NCBI GenBank assembly: GCA_041650795.1
Contig: JBAZKK010000001.1
Coordinates: forward strand, 15,216 to 79,215
Reading direction: 5' to 3'
DNA length: 64,000 nt
Source of the DNA: JBAZKK01 sp041650795
GTDB taxonomy: Bacteria; Omnitrophota; Gorgyraeia; Gygaellales; Profunditerraquicolaceae
In this document: positions 32,601 through 40,681 of the stretch, piece by piece
How positions within the stretch are numbered: position 1 is the first letter of the stretch
Layout of the letters: the number at the start of each line of letters is the position of its first letter
Program-made: the position numbers and the translations under genes
Notes under the pieces: model-generated
The model's input: the letters and a program-made list of their open reading frames with translations, nothing else
Database searches by the model: none
What the model was told of the DNA's origin: nothing

Positions 32601-34783
32601 GAGAAAAGCGATTAAACGAAATCAAAGGAGTCCTTCTCATTGCATTAGGGTTGATGCTGCTGGCGAGTCTCATCAGGCCGGAGCGCCTGGACCTTCCTTT
32701 TTATACCTCATACCCCAATAATCCCCCTCTGAACCCCTTAGGTATTTTTGGAGCATATCTCGGCGGCATCCTGGTGCTCCTTATCGGCCGCATCACCAGT
32801 TTTATCCTTCCCCTCTTGATTCTATTCCTGGGAATAAGCCTGTTTAGACAGAAGGAGCATGACCTGCGTTTTGCCCGTGTCCTGGGGGGATTGGTATTTT
32901 TTATATCTTTGAGCTCTCTGGTGGGAATGGTTTTTATGGGTAATGAAACAAGCGCTTTTTACCTGGCAGGGTTTCTGGGTTTTAGTCTATCCCGCCTTGT
33001 TACGACATACCTGGGCCGTCTCGGAGGCTATATCGTTTTTATAACCCTCGCCGTCCTTTCCTTCGTGTTGGTTACCGATATCCTTTTATCCATGCTTATC
33101 TCGCATACCTTGGAGAAAGTCAGGAGTTTTAAGAGGCCGGTATTCCGCTTCAAGAAAAACGCAAGGACTGCAGCGGTCAAATCCGTTATCATGGAAAACA
33201 ACGGGTCGCGTCGGCAATCCCTGGTTTCAGAACCCAAGGTTATTGCCCGCGAATCCAAGGCTGCTTGCGATATCAGCCCCAAGCCAAAAATCCAGATTAA
33301 GCTGAAAGAACACAAAGAGCCGCAGCCGAAGGTCAAGGCGGTTGAGACAAAGGTCGGCGATTACCACTTACCTTCGTTTGAATTCTTGGATTCCCCCCCG
33401 CCGCTGGAGGCAAGGCAGATTAAGGAGGACCTTCAGGCGAGCGCCCGCATACTGGAAGAGACCTTGGAGGATTTCGGCATTTCCGCAAAGGTCACGGACA
33501 TAGAGCGTGGTCCGGTCATCACGCGTTATGAATTGGAGCCGGCTCCCGGAGTGAAATTAAACCGGATTGTGGCTTTGGGTGACGATATCGCCTTGGCCAT
33601 GAAGGCGCAATCAGTGCGTATCGTAGCGCCCATCCCCGGCAAAGGCAGGGTAGGGGTGGAGGTGCCCAATACCCAGAGCAGCTTTGTTTATTTAAAAGAG
33701 GTGCTTTCTTCGGCGCAGTTTCAGGACGCTAAGTCCAGGCTTGCCCTTGCGCTGGGCAAGGATATTTCAGGCCATCCCGTAGTTACCGACCTTTCCGACA
33801 TGCCGCATATTTTAATTGCCGGCACCACCGGTTCAGGAAAGACCGTTTGCGTTAATTCCTTGATACTCTCCATGCTCTTTAAGAATACCCCCCAGGAATT
33901 GAAATTCCTGATGGTAGATCCCAAGATGGTAGAATTAATGCCTTTTAACGGCCTGCCGCATCTATTGTGTCCCGTAATCACCGATGCCAAAAAAGCCGCG
34001 GTAGCCCTGAATTGGGCCTTGGGTGAAATGGAAGAGCGCTATCGTTTATTTTCCAAGGTCAGCGCCCGCAACATTGATTCCTACAATCAAAAACAGGAGA
34101 GGATCCCGTATATCGTTATCATTATTGACGAACTGGCTGACCTGATGATGGTTTCCCGCGACCAGATTGAGAATGCCATTACCAGGCTTGCGCAACTTTC
34201 CCGTGCCGTAGGCATACATTTGGTTTTGGCTACCCAGCGTCCCTCGGTAGACGTGGTTACGGGAGTCATCAAAGCTAATTTCCCCGCCCGTATTTCGTTT
34301 AAGGTTGCCTCGAAGGTGGATTCCCGCACCGTGCTGGACATGAATGGTGCGGATAAGTTGCTGGGCAAGGGGGACATGCTTTTTCTGCGGCCGGGAGAGG
34401 CCAAGCTGGTGCGTGCCCAGGGGTGCCTTGTTACAGATAAAGAGATTGAGCGGCTGGTAGATTTTATAAAGGCTGAGGCCGAGCCCGTTTATGACGAGGA
34501 GATACTGGCTGGGCAGGAGAAGGCCGAACTGCATGCCGGCGCCTACGAAAAAGACGAGCTTTATGACGATGCAGTACGCATTATTATGGAGAGTAACCAG
34601 GCTTCGGTCTCCATCCTGCAGAGGAGGTTGAGGCTGGGTTATACCCGCGCCGCGCGCATCATTGATGCCATGGAACAGGAAGGCATGATTGGCCCTTTTG
34701 AGGGCAGCAAACCGCGTAAGATCCTCGTTGACCGTGAAAACTGGCTTGAGGATAGGGTTATGCCGCAGGAAGAAGAGAGCTAA
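32597..34783 (+). CDS. ftsK: DNA translocase FtsK/SpoIIIE
   Basis: 728 residues from GTG 32597 (GTGA overlap with pnp). The N-terminal region (about 1-180) has several hydrophobic segments, which fits a four-helix division-site anchor. A basic linker and the alpha domain follow. The RecA-like motor has Walker A GTTGSGKT at 409-416, IIIDELADLMM, and TQRPSVDVVTG. A C-terminal winged-helix gamma domain (about 660-725) should read KOPS sequences. It pumps chromosome ends away from the septum and activates XerCD; a Xer recombinase is at 48413. Confidence 0.95.
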   Translation: MREKRLNEIKGVLLIALGLMLLASLIRPERLDLPFYTSYPNNPPLNPLGIFGAYLGGILVLLIGRITSFILPLLILFLGISLFRQKEHDLRFARVLGGLVFFISLSSLVGMVFMGNETSAFYLAGFLGFSLSRLVTTYLGRLGGYIVFITLAVLSFVLVTDILLSMLISHTLEKVRSFKRPVFRFKKNARTAAVKSVIMENNGSRRQSLVSEPKVIARESKAACDISPKPKIQIKLKEHKEPQPKVKAVETKVGDYHLPSFEFLDSPPPLEARQIKEDLQASARILEETLEDFGISAKVTDIERGPVITRYELEPAPGVKLNRIVALGDDIALAMKAQSVRIVAPIPGKGRVGVEVPNTQSSFVYLKEVLSSAQFQDAKSRLALALGKDISGHPVVTDLSDMPHILIAGTTGSGKTVCVNSLILSMLFKNTPQELKFLMVDPKMVELMPFNGLPHLLCPVITDAKKAAVALNWALGEMEERYRLFSKVSARNIDSYNQKQERIPYIVIIIDELADLMMVSRDQIENAITRLAQLSRAVGIHLVLATQRPSVDVVTGVIKANFPARISFKVASKVDSRTVLDMNGADKLLGKGDMLFLRPGEAKLVRAQGCLVTDKEIERLVDFIKAEAEPVYDEEILAGQEKAELHAGAYEKDELYDDAVRIIMESNQASVSILQRRLRLGYTRAARIIDAMEQEGMIGPFEGSKPRKILVDRENWLEDRVMPQEEES

Positions 34784-34787
34784 AGAT

Positions 34788-35579
34788 ATGGAATCCATCG
34801 GTGCAAGGCTAAAAAGGATACGCCTGGAAAAAGGGTTCGCTCTTGAAGACGTTTACAAGGCTACCCGTATCCATATCAGCATACTAAGGGGCATCGAGGA
34901 GGACGGTCTTATAAACATCAGCCCTATATACATAAGGGGTTTTTTGAAGAATTACTGCAAATTTTTAGGAGAAGACCCCGTCGACTATATCACCGATTAT
35001 AGAGAATCGCAGACGCCGCTGGTTGTCAAGACCGGCCATAAAGACAAAACAGGCTCCTTGTTTAGATATGCCTCCGCCAGCATCCTTTCCATAAGGTCCC
35101 GTTTTAAGATTAAGATATTCCTGGCTGTTATTGCCGGCATATTCACGGTTATCATTATATTTAATCTAGGCAAGGCTATTGTAACGAGGATAAATTTATT
35201 TTTGCACCGCCCGCGCCAGGCGTCAGCCGTTGCTGTCAGGAGTGAAAAAAAGACCAGGCAGCCGGCAAGGGTAGTGAACTCCAGCCAGCGCGAGATCTCG
35301 CTGCCGGCCAATAGCGGCATCGGCGTAAAGCTCACTATTTATGCCAGAGAAAACTGTTTTCTGGAGGTAAGGTCTGACGGCAAGGTAATGTTTAAGGGAA
35401 GATTAAGGAAGGGCAGGTCAGAGATCTGGCGGGCTAAAAGCAAGATTGAACTCTCCTTGGGCAATGCCGGCGCAGTAGACCTGCAGATTAACAGCAGGCA
35501 TATCGCCAGCCTCGGCGCGAAAGGGCAGTCCCTCAAGAATATCGTCATCACCAAGGACAGTCTGGTTATACCGCGATGA
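34788..35579 (+). CDS. rodZ: RodZ-like cytoskeletal HTH membrane protein
   Basis: 263 residues from ATG 34788, directly after the ftsK stop. The same frame extends upstream inside ftsK but gives no family-like sequence. The N-terminal Cro-type HTH (about 4-70, GARLKRIRLEKG..LEDV) is followed by one hydrophobic helix (about 103-125) and a periplasmic DUF4115-type domain rich in beta strands. RodZ links MreB filaments to the cell-wall elongation machinery. It overlaps rimO by 4 nt. Confidence 0.88.
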   Translation: MESIGARLKRIRLEKGFALEDVYKATRIHISILRGIEEDGLINISPIYIRGFLKNYCKFLGEDPVDYITDYRESQTPLVVKTGHKDKTGSLFRYASASILSIRSRFKIKIFLAVIAGIFTVIIIFNLGKAIVTRINLFLHRPRQASAVAVRSEKKTRQPARVVNSSQREISLPANSGIGVKLTIYARENCFLEVRSDGKVMFKGRLRKGRSEIWRAKSKIELSLGNAGAVDLQINSRHIASLGAKGQSLKNIVITKDSLVIPR

Positions 35580-36835
35580 AACGCCACCCCGGCAACAAGA
35601 TAGGGATTGTCAGCCTCGGCTGTCCCCGCAATCTGGTGGATGCGGAGGTTATGCTGGGCAGGTTACGGGAGAAGGGGTATTCGGTGGCGGATATACATAA
35701 GGCCGATGTCGGCATCGTCAATACCTGCGCCTTTATCGAAGATGCCAAGGCCGAATCTATCAAAGCCATCCTTGAGCTAATTGACCTGAAGAAAGAAGGA
35801 AAACTTAGGAAGATAATCGTCTCGGGGTGCCTTCCTCAACGCTATAAAAAAGAATTAATCAGGGAGTTGCCTGAGGTGGATGCCTTCATAGGCGCTCCTG
35901 CGCTTAACCATTCCACTCAGCGGTTTCCAATAACTCCGGCGCATTACGCTTATCTTAAGATCTGCGAGGGCTGTATCAGCAATTGCAGTTATTGCGCTAT
36001 ACCGCGGATAAAAGGCAGGCTTAGAAGTCTTGAGCCCGCAGATGTCCTGGCAAAGGTAGAGGTATTAAACCGTCAGGGCATAGCAGAGCTTAACGTTATC
36101 GGACAGGACATCACCGGCTACGGGACGGATCTCTACGGCTCGCCGCAGTTGGGGCGTATCCTTCGGGGGATAGTCAAAAAAAGCGCTGCTATCGGATGGT
36201 TGAGGTTACTTTATCTTTACCCCAGCCGGGTCACCGAAGAGGTGCTTGATATTATAAGAGGAGAGGAGAGGGTTTGTAAGTACCTGGACCTGCCTCTGCA
36301 GCACGTCAACGACCGCATACTTAAGCTGATGCGCCGTAACACCAAGAAGAAGGATATCATGCGTTTGATAGAGAAGATACGCAGGCGCATACCGGCCGTA
36401 GCGATACGCACTTCCCTGCTTGTAGGTTTTCCTTCGGAGACGGAGAGGGAATTCAAGGAACTGCTGGATTTTGTCAGGGAGGTAAAATTCGAGAGGCTGG
36501 GGGCTTTTGCTTATTCGCGCGAGGAAGGCACGGATGCGGCGAGGCGCAGAGGGCAGCTTTCAGAGAAGATAAAAGAAGAACGCCTGGGAGCGGTCATGTC
36601 GCTGCAACAGGGGGTTTCTTCGCAGCTGAACCGGGAATTTTTAGGCAGAACAATCAGGGTGCTAATCGACGAGAAGGATAGCAATGGTATCTATCTCGGG
36701 CGCAGCCAGTACGATGCCCCTGAGGTTGACGGCCTGGTTTATGTAAAATCCAAGCAGCCCTTAAAAGCGGGCGGTTTCTGTGATGTCAGGGTTACGGATA
36801 CCTTGGAGTACGATTTAACAGGGGAGGTTGTTTAA
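35576..36835 (+). CDS. rimO: Ribosomal protein S12 methylthiotransferase RimO
   Basis: 419 residues. The N-terminal MTTase domain has three cluster-binding cysteines in SLGCPRN, NTCAFI and SGCLPQ. The radical SAM CxxxCxxC lies in CISNCSYC, followed by IPRIKG and a C-terminal TRAM domain (about 350-418). It attaches a methylthio group to an aspartate of S12. The SLGCPRNLVDAE start is typical of RimO rather than MiaB. It overlaps rodZ by 4 nt. Confidence 0.95.
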   Translation: MKRHPGNKIGIVSLGCPRNLVDAEVMLGRLREKGYSVADIHKADVGIVNTCAFIEDAKAESIKAILELIDLKKEGKLRKIIVSGCLPQRYKKELIRELPEVDAFIGAPALNHSTQRFPITPAHYAYLKICEGCISNCSYCAIPRIKGRLRSLEPADVLAKVEVLNRQGIAELNVIGQDITGYGTDLYGSPQLGRILRGIVKKSAAIGWLRLLYLYPSRVTEEVLDIIRGEERVCKYLDLPLQHVNDRILKLMRRNTKKKDIMRLIEKIRRRIPAVAIRTSLLVGFPSETEREFKELLDFVREVKFERLGAFAYSREEGTDAARRRGQLSEKIKEERLGAVMSLQQGVSSQLNREFLGRTIRVLIDEKDSNGIYLGRSQYDAPEVDGLVYVKSKQPLKAGGFCDVRVTDTLEYDLTGEVV

Positions 36836-36836
36836 G

Positions 36837-37415
36837 ATGAATATCGCAAACCGTCTTACCGTCTTAAGGATACTCCTGACTTTCGTATTCATGTTTTTCC
36901 TGTTTTGCCACGGTCTCTGGGCCAAGGCCTTGAGCCTGCTTATTTTTATTCTTGCCGCGCTTTCCGATTTTTTTGACGGCAGGATAGCGCAGAAGAAAAA
37001 CATGGTTACGGATTTCGGAAGGTTGATGGATCCCATTGCTGATAAAATCCTGGTGCTGGCGGCGTTTGCGGCATTCGTGCAGATGCAGCTTATCGATGCC
37101 TGGATGTTTGTAATCATTATTTCGCGCGAAATCCTGATTACGTCGCTGAGGTTGTTTGCGCTTAATAAGGGCCGGGTATTGTCTGCCAGCAAGGCCGGCA
37201 AGCATAAGACATTCTCGCAGATGGCGGTGATTTTCTTTATCCTGCTTTTTGTAGTCTTAAAAGAAGTAATGCTGACTTTTTTTACCTGGAATCCAGCCTG
37301 GGAGAGGCTCTTTAGCCAGAGCATCTATATCCTTATGCTCCTGACGGTGGCGCTGACGCTTTATTCCGGGCTGTCCTACCTATGGGAAAACCGCAAGGTT
37401 ATCGCTAAATTCTAA
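36837..37415 (+). CDS. pgsA: CDP-diacylglycerol-glycerol-3-phosphate 3-phosphatidyltransferase
   Basis: 192 residues from ATG 36837, 9 nt after GGGGAGG; the TTG at 36828 directly abuts that site and is unlikely. It is a multi-pass membrane protein that starts phosphatidylglycerol synthesis. The CDP-alcohol phosphotransferase motif D-x2-D-G-x2-A-R-x8-G-x3-D-x3-D is present except that the conserved Arg after Ala is Gln here (DGRIAQKKN). pgpA, the next enzyme of the pathway, follows by 4 nt. Confidence 0.93.
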   Translation: MNIANRLTVLRILLTFVFMFFLFCHGLWAKALSLLIFILAALSDFFDGRIAQKKNMVTDFGRLMDPIADKILVLAAFAAFVQMQLIDAWMFVIIISREILITSLRLFALNKGRVLSASKAGKHKTFSQMAVIFFILLFVVLKEVMLTFFTWNPAWERLFSQSIYILMLLTVALTLYSGLSYLWENRKVIAKF

Positions 37416-37419
37416 CCAG

Positions 37420-37887
37420 ATGAGAATCGCGGCATACTTGGTAAAAGCAACAGCTACCTTTTTTGGCCTGGGGTATCTGCCGTTTATGCCTGGTACGTTT
37501 GCCAGCCTGGCCGGATTTCTGATATTTGTATTAATCGGAGCCAACAGCACCGTGTACGTTCTGGTCGCCGGTGCAGTATTAGTCGTAGGATTTCTAGCTT
37601 GCGGCAGGGCAGAAGAGATTTTTAAACGAAAAGATTCCTCTCGTATTGTGATAGATGAAGTGGGAGGAATGCTGGTAGCGCTGCTTTGTATGCCCTATGA
37701 TTTGAAGATAGCGGTTCTCGCCTTTGTATTATTCAGGATATTAGATATTACCAAGCCTTTCCCTGCCAATGGTCTCCAGCGTTTTCGCGGCAGCCTCGGA
37801 GTTATGGCCGATGATATTGTATCCGGATTATACGCAAATCTCATACTTCAGCTAGCCTTGAGGTTTACTTTCTTGAGGGGTTCGTAG
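37420..37887 (+). CDS. pgpA: Phosphatidylglycerophosphatase A
   Basis: 155 residues, a small membrane phosphatase that turns PGP into PG. Visible motifs are GYLPFMPGTFAS, VIDEVGGML and FRILDITKPFP, with a final VMADDIVSG. It follows pgsA, giving two consecutive steps of the pathway in one operon. Its 3' end overlaps that of thpR on the opposite strand by 40 nt. Confidence 0.93.
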   Translation: MRIAAYLVKATATFFGLGYLPFMPGTFASLAGFLIFVLIGANSTVYVLVAGAVLVVGFLACGRAEEIFKRKDSSRIVIDEVGGMLVALLCMPYDLKIAVLAFVLFRILDITKPFPANGLQRFRGSLGVMADDIVSGLYANLILQLALRFTFLRGS

Positions 37888-38420
37888 AGCGGCCCCTGCG
37901 GCGTGAGATTGCTTTTAATCAAGGAAACCCCCGAGGAACTAAATTGCAGTTTTGCCTCCCGAGGCATTAGCCGGCAGTCATTTAAGTATTGAATAAGCGA
38001 GGTTATGTTAAGGCCGGACCTGGTTCTTGCGATGGTCAGGTGCGGGGAGAATTCTTTTTTTTCTTTCGGTATGCCCAGGAGAGAGAATTCTTCATCGAGT
38101 TGCCCTGCCAGCCGCGTCGCCTCTTCTCCCCCGCGGCTTAAACCTACCCAGATTATACGCGGAGAGGTTATCTCGGGGAATGCCCCCAGCTCACCCAGCG
38201 CAATAATAAAGTCGTCATGAGAGGGGCAGACCCGCTGCATTATATCCGCAACTGCTTTTGCCTGTTTGTCTTGGATCTCTCCGAGGAATTTCAGGGTAAG
38301 ATGGATGTTGCCGGGCGCTACCCACTTTACGTCCGCCCCGGATCTGCGCAGTTTATCCTGCAGGGTTTTCAGAAAATCCTTGATTTCCTCAGGGATTTCA
38401 ATGGCAACAAAGGCACGCAT
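37848..38420 (-). CDS. thpR: RNA 2',3'-cyclic phosphodiesterase (2H family)
   Basis: 190 residues with the two HxTx motifs of 2H phosphoesterases (HLTLKFLG near 45 and HLTIART near 125) and the typical RAFVAIEIP start. It opens 2',3'-cyclic phosphates, or ligates, at tRNA-like ends. Its ATG overlaps the pncC stop by 1 nt, so both - strand genes form one operon. The 3' end runs 40 nt into pgpA, so the two coding regions are antisense there. Confidence 0.94.
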   Translation of the reverse strand: MRAFVAIEIPEEIKDFLKTLQDKLRRSGADVKWVAPGNIHLTLKFLGEIQDKQAKAVADIMQRVCPSHDDFIIALGELGAFPEITSPRIIWVGLSRGGEEATRLAGQLDEEFSLLGIPKEKKEFSPHLTIARTRSGLNITSLIQYLNDCRLMPREAKLQFSSSGVSLIKSNLTPQGPLYEPLKKVNLKAS

Positions 38421-38890
38421 TATTTAACGATGGTCTCCAGGAGCTGGAGGGATTCCAGGGCCGCCATTTTTCTTATGGCGCCTCGGCTTTCGCGAAAAAT
38501 AAATTTACGCCAGACTGTTTGTCCTTTGCCCGATACCGCAATAAATACTGTCCCTACCGGTTTGCCGCGGGTCGCTCCATCCGGCCCGGCAATGCCGGTG
38601 ATACCGATGCCGAAATCGGCCCCGATAAGCCTGCGTGCGTTCTGCGCCATCAGCACCGCTACTTCTTTTGAGACGGCGCCTTTTAGACAGATAAGGCGGT
38701 GCGGGATACCAAGTAGGGTTTCTTTGGCTTTGTTACTGTAGGCGCTTACTCCCAGGAGGAAATATTTAGAACTGCCCGGATAGCGAGTGATTAGATAAGA
38801 AAGCAGACCTGCGGTGCATGATTCTGCGGCAGCCAGGGTTTGGTTATTTTTGAGGAGTAAGCTGTGTATCCTGCGGGTCGAGTCTCTCAT
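38420..38890 (-). CDS. pncC: Nicotinamide-nucleotide amidase (CinA C-terminal domain)
   Basis: 156 residues from the ATG at 38890. A TTG at 38926 would extend it, but that lies in the promoter -35. The AAAESCTAGLLSY start and the GITGIAGPDG block are those of the stand-alone CinA C-terminal (PncC) family, which deamidates NMN to NaMN. The -10 box ends 7 nt before the ATG, so the mRNA should start on or next to the initiation codon. It is cotranscribed with thpR. Confidence 0.93.
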   Translation of the reverse strand: MRDSTRRIHSLLLKNNQTLAAAESCTAGLLSYLITRYPGSSKYFLLGVSAYSNKAKETLLGIPHRLICLKGAVSKEVAVLMAQNARRLIGADFGIGITGIAGPDGATRGKPVGTVFIAVSGKGQTVWRKFIFRESRGAIRKMAALESLQLLETIVK

Positions 38891-38897
38891 GAGGAGT

Positions 38898-38926
38898 ATT
38901 ATAAGAGTTTTTAAAGGTATTGACAA
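38898..38926 (-). promoter_or_regulatory. pncC-thpR promoter, predicted leaderless
   Basis: On the - strand: TTGTCA (38926-38921), a 17-nt spacer and TATAAT (38903-38898). Seven bases separate the -10 from ATG 38890, so the transcript should begin at the start codon. The -35 shares bases with the -35 of the divergent riboflavin promoter. Confidence 0.75.
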
Positions 38927-38947
38927 GCGCAGTTTTTCTGTTAAAAT
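38920..38947 (+). promoter_or_regulatory. Riboflavin operon promoter
   Basis: TTGACA (38920-38925), a 16-nt spacer and TAAAAT (38942-38947). It drives the FMN riboswitch leader that begins near 38957. Its -35 hexamer overlaps the divergent pncC -35 by 5 bp. Confidence 0.75.
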
Positions 38948-38956
38948 ACCTTCATT

Positions 38957-39225
38957 GATCTTCGGGGCAAGGTGACCCGCCTTTCGTAGGCGGTTATTCC
39001 TGACCGGCGGTAGTGTAAAGACGCATACTAATCCATACGTTTGGATTAGGTATTAGCGTAGAAGCGCACGCCGATTCATCCTTTTGAATCTGGTGTTAGC
39101 GCAAAAGCACATTCCAGTCTATCCTTAGATTGGAGGGAAAGCCCGCGAGCCTCTGCAGCAACGCAAGCGGAGGCTGACCTGGCGGAATTCCAGGGCCGAT
39201 GGTAAAGTCCAGATGGGAGAAGATT
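38957..39225 (+). promoter_or_regulatory. FMN riboswitch (RFN element) with expanded variable arm
   Basis: The leader of ribBA has the conserved RFN blocks in order: ATCTTCGGGGCAAGGTGA, ACCGGCGGTAGT, AAAGCCCGCGAGC, GCGGAATTCCAGGGCCGAT, GGTAAAGTCC and AGATGGGAGAAGAT. P1 is 38958-38963 paired with 39219-39224. P2 carries an extra CCGCC/GGCGG hairpin. The variable arm after GGCGGTAGT, one short stem in B. subtilis, is about 120 nt here and folds as three tandem hairpins (39021-39059, 39064-39102, 39107-39138). FMN binding should cause termination at 39238-39265. Confidence 0.93.
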
Positions 39226-39237
39226 AGGAGATTTTTT

Positions 39238-39265
39238 ACCCGAAGATTATCTCTTCGGGTTTTTT
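39238..39265 (+). terminator. Riboswitch-controlled intrinsic terminator
   Basis: ACCCGAAGA (39238-39246), a TTATC loop, TCTTCGGGT (39252-39260) and a T-run to 39265. The 5' arm (39239-39247) is also exactly complementary over 9 nt to the aptamer 5' strand 38958-38966, which gives a natural antiterminator when FMN is absent. Confidence 0.9.
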
Positions 39266-39281
39266 AATAGGCAGGTGGTAA

Positions 39282-40490
39282 ATGTTAAGCCCCGTAACCG
39301 AAATAATCAATGATTTAAAAGAAGGCAGGATGGTAATTGTGGTTGACGACGAAGACCGCGAGAATGAGGGCGACCTTTTGATGGCCTCCTCGTTCATACG
39401 CGCCGAAGACGTCAACTTTATGGCCAAATTTGGTCGCGGCCTGATCTGCGTCCCCATGGAGGAGGAAAGGCTTAAAGCCCTTAAGCTCCATCCGATGTCA
39501 GAGGGCAATCCGCCTGTCGCGGGTAAAGACCCTTTTTCTACCGCTTGGATGATATCGGTCGATGCCGCGCGCGGGATTACTACCGGTATCTCTGCCTATG
39601 ACCGCGCCCGCACCATCGAGGTTTTGATTAATCCTAATTCCCTCCCCGAAGACCTCCTGCGGCCCGGGCACATATTCCCGCTTAAGGCCCTTGACGGAGG
39701 GGTGTTGGTGCGCGCCGGCCATACCGAGGCCGCAGTGGACCTTATGAAGCTTGCGGGATTGTATCCGGCAGGGGTGATATGCGAGATTATGAACGATGAC
39801 GGCACTATGTCGCGGCTGCCTCAACTTAGGGAGTTTGCCCAAAAGCACCGGCTTAAGATATGCTCCATTGCCGACCTTATTGAATATCGCCGGCGTTCCG
39901 AAAAGCTTATCGAGCGGGTATCGGAGACTATCCTGCCTACGGAGTTCGGCACTTACAGGTTTATCATTTACCGCGACCTCATCAGCCGCCAGATGCACGT
40001 GGCGCTTGCCATGGGGGAGTGGCGCGATGAACCGGTATTGGTGAGGGTACATTCGGAATGCCTGACCGGAGACGTATTCGGTTCACAGCGCTGCGATTGC
40101 GGCAAGCAGCTTAAAAAGGCGATGCAGATTATAGAAAAAGAAGGCAGGGGAGTTATCCTTTATATGAGCCAGGAAGGACGCGGCATAGGATTGATTGATA
40201 AGATACGCGCTTACAGCTTGCAGGATAAAGGGCTTGATACCGTCCAGGCGAACGAGGCATTAGGGTATCAGGCAGACCTGAGGGATTACGGTATCGGCGC
40301 CCAGATATTGGCTGAGCTGGGCCTTAAGAGCATACGGCTCCTTACCAATAATCCGCGTAAGATTGTAGGTCTGGAGGGGTATAGCCTTAAGGTTGTGGAG
40401 CGTGTCCCTTTAGAGGTAGAACCTAACAGTATTAACTACCGCTATCTGAAGACGAAGAAGGATAAACTCGGTCACAACCTAAACATTTGA
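39282..40490 (+). CDS. ribBA: Bifunctional DHBP synthase / GTP cyclohydrolase II
   Basis: 402 residues. The N-terminal half (about 1-200) is 3,4-dihydroxy-2-butanone-4-phosphate synthase with the acidic DDEDRENEGDL loop. The C-terminal half (about 205-400) is GTP cyclohydrolase II with the zinc cysteines in HSECLTGDVFGSQRCDCG. Together they make both riboflavin precursors. It lies directly behind the FMN riboswitch and terminator. Confidence 0.97.
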   Translation: MLSPVTEIINDLKEGRMVIVVDDEDRENEGDLLMASSFIRAEDVNFMAKFGRGLICVPMEEERLKALKLHPMSEGNPPVAGKDPFSTAWMISVDAARGITTGISAYDRARTIEVLINPNSLPEDLLRPGHIFPLKALDGGVLVRAGHTEAAVDLMKLAGLYPAGVICEIMNDDGTMSRLPQLREFAQKHRLKICSIADLIEYRRRSEKLIERVSETILPTEFGTYRFIIYRDLISRQMHVALAMGEWRDEPVLVRVHSECLTGDVFGSQRCDCGKQLKKAMQIIEKEGRGVILYMSQEGRGIGLIDKIRAYSLQDKGLDTVQANEALGYQADLRDYGIGAQILAELGLKSIRLLTNNPRKIVGLEGYSLKVVERVPLEVEPNSINYRYLKTKKDKLGHNLNI

Positions 40491-40500
40491 CGGTCCGGAG

Positions 40501-40668
40501 TTGTTTAACTAACTTTACGCCCAACGCTAAGATGTACCTGGCGCTAAGCGATATACCCGGCCTAAACGGATAGGCCGGTATCCGCCCTCTGGCGGAATTG
40601 CGTTGGCGTTGTTTAACTAACTTTACGCCCAACGTTAAGTGGAATTGCGTTGGCGTTGTTTAACTAAC
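40501..40668. repeat. Intergenic hairpin repeats between ribBA and ribH
   Basis: A 26-nt sequence TTGTTTAACTAACTTTACGC-CCAACG occurs at 40501-40526 and 40609-40634, and its first 13 nt again at 40656-40668. A 47-nt unit starting GGAATTGCGTTGGCG repeats in tandem at 40594-40640 and, in part, 40641-40668. Each unit can fold through CGTTGG..CCAACG. Two more stems lie between the copies: CCGGCCT/AGGCCGG (40557-40578) and TCCGCC/GGCGGA (40581-40596). The last partial copy ends just before the ribH Shine-Dalgarno. The region contains no gene. Confidence 0.85.
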
Positions 40669-40681
40669 AAAGGAGGGAAAG

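Noticed and set aside
34689..34787. Upstream start for rodZ inside ftsK
   Set aside because: The extra residues are a frame-shifted reading of ftsK. The family N-terminus begins at ATG 34788.
40501..40668. CRISPR array
   Set aside because: Repeats are few and in tandem or partial form, with no unique spacers of constant length and no cas genes.
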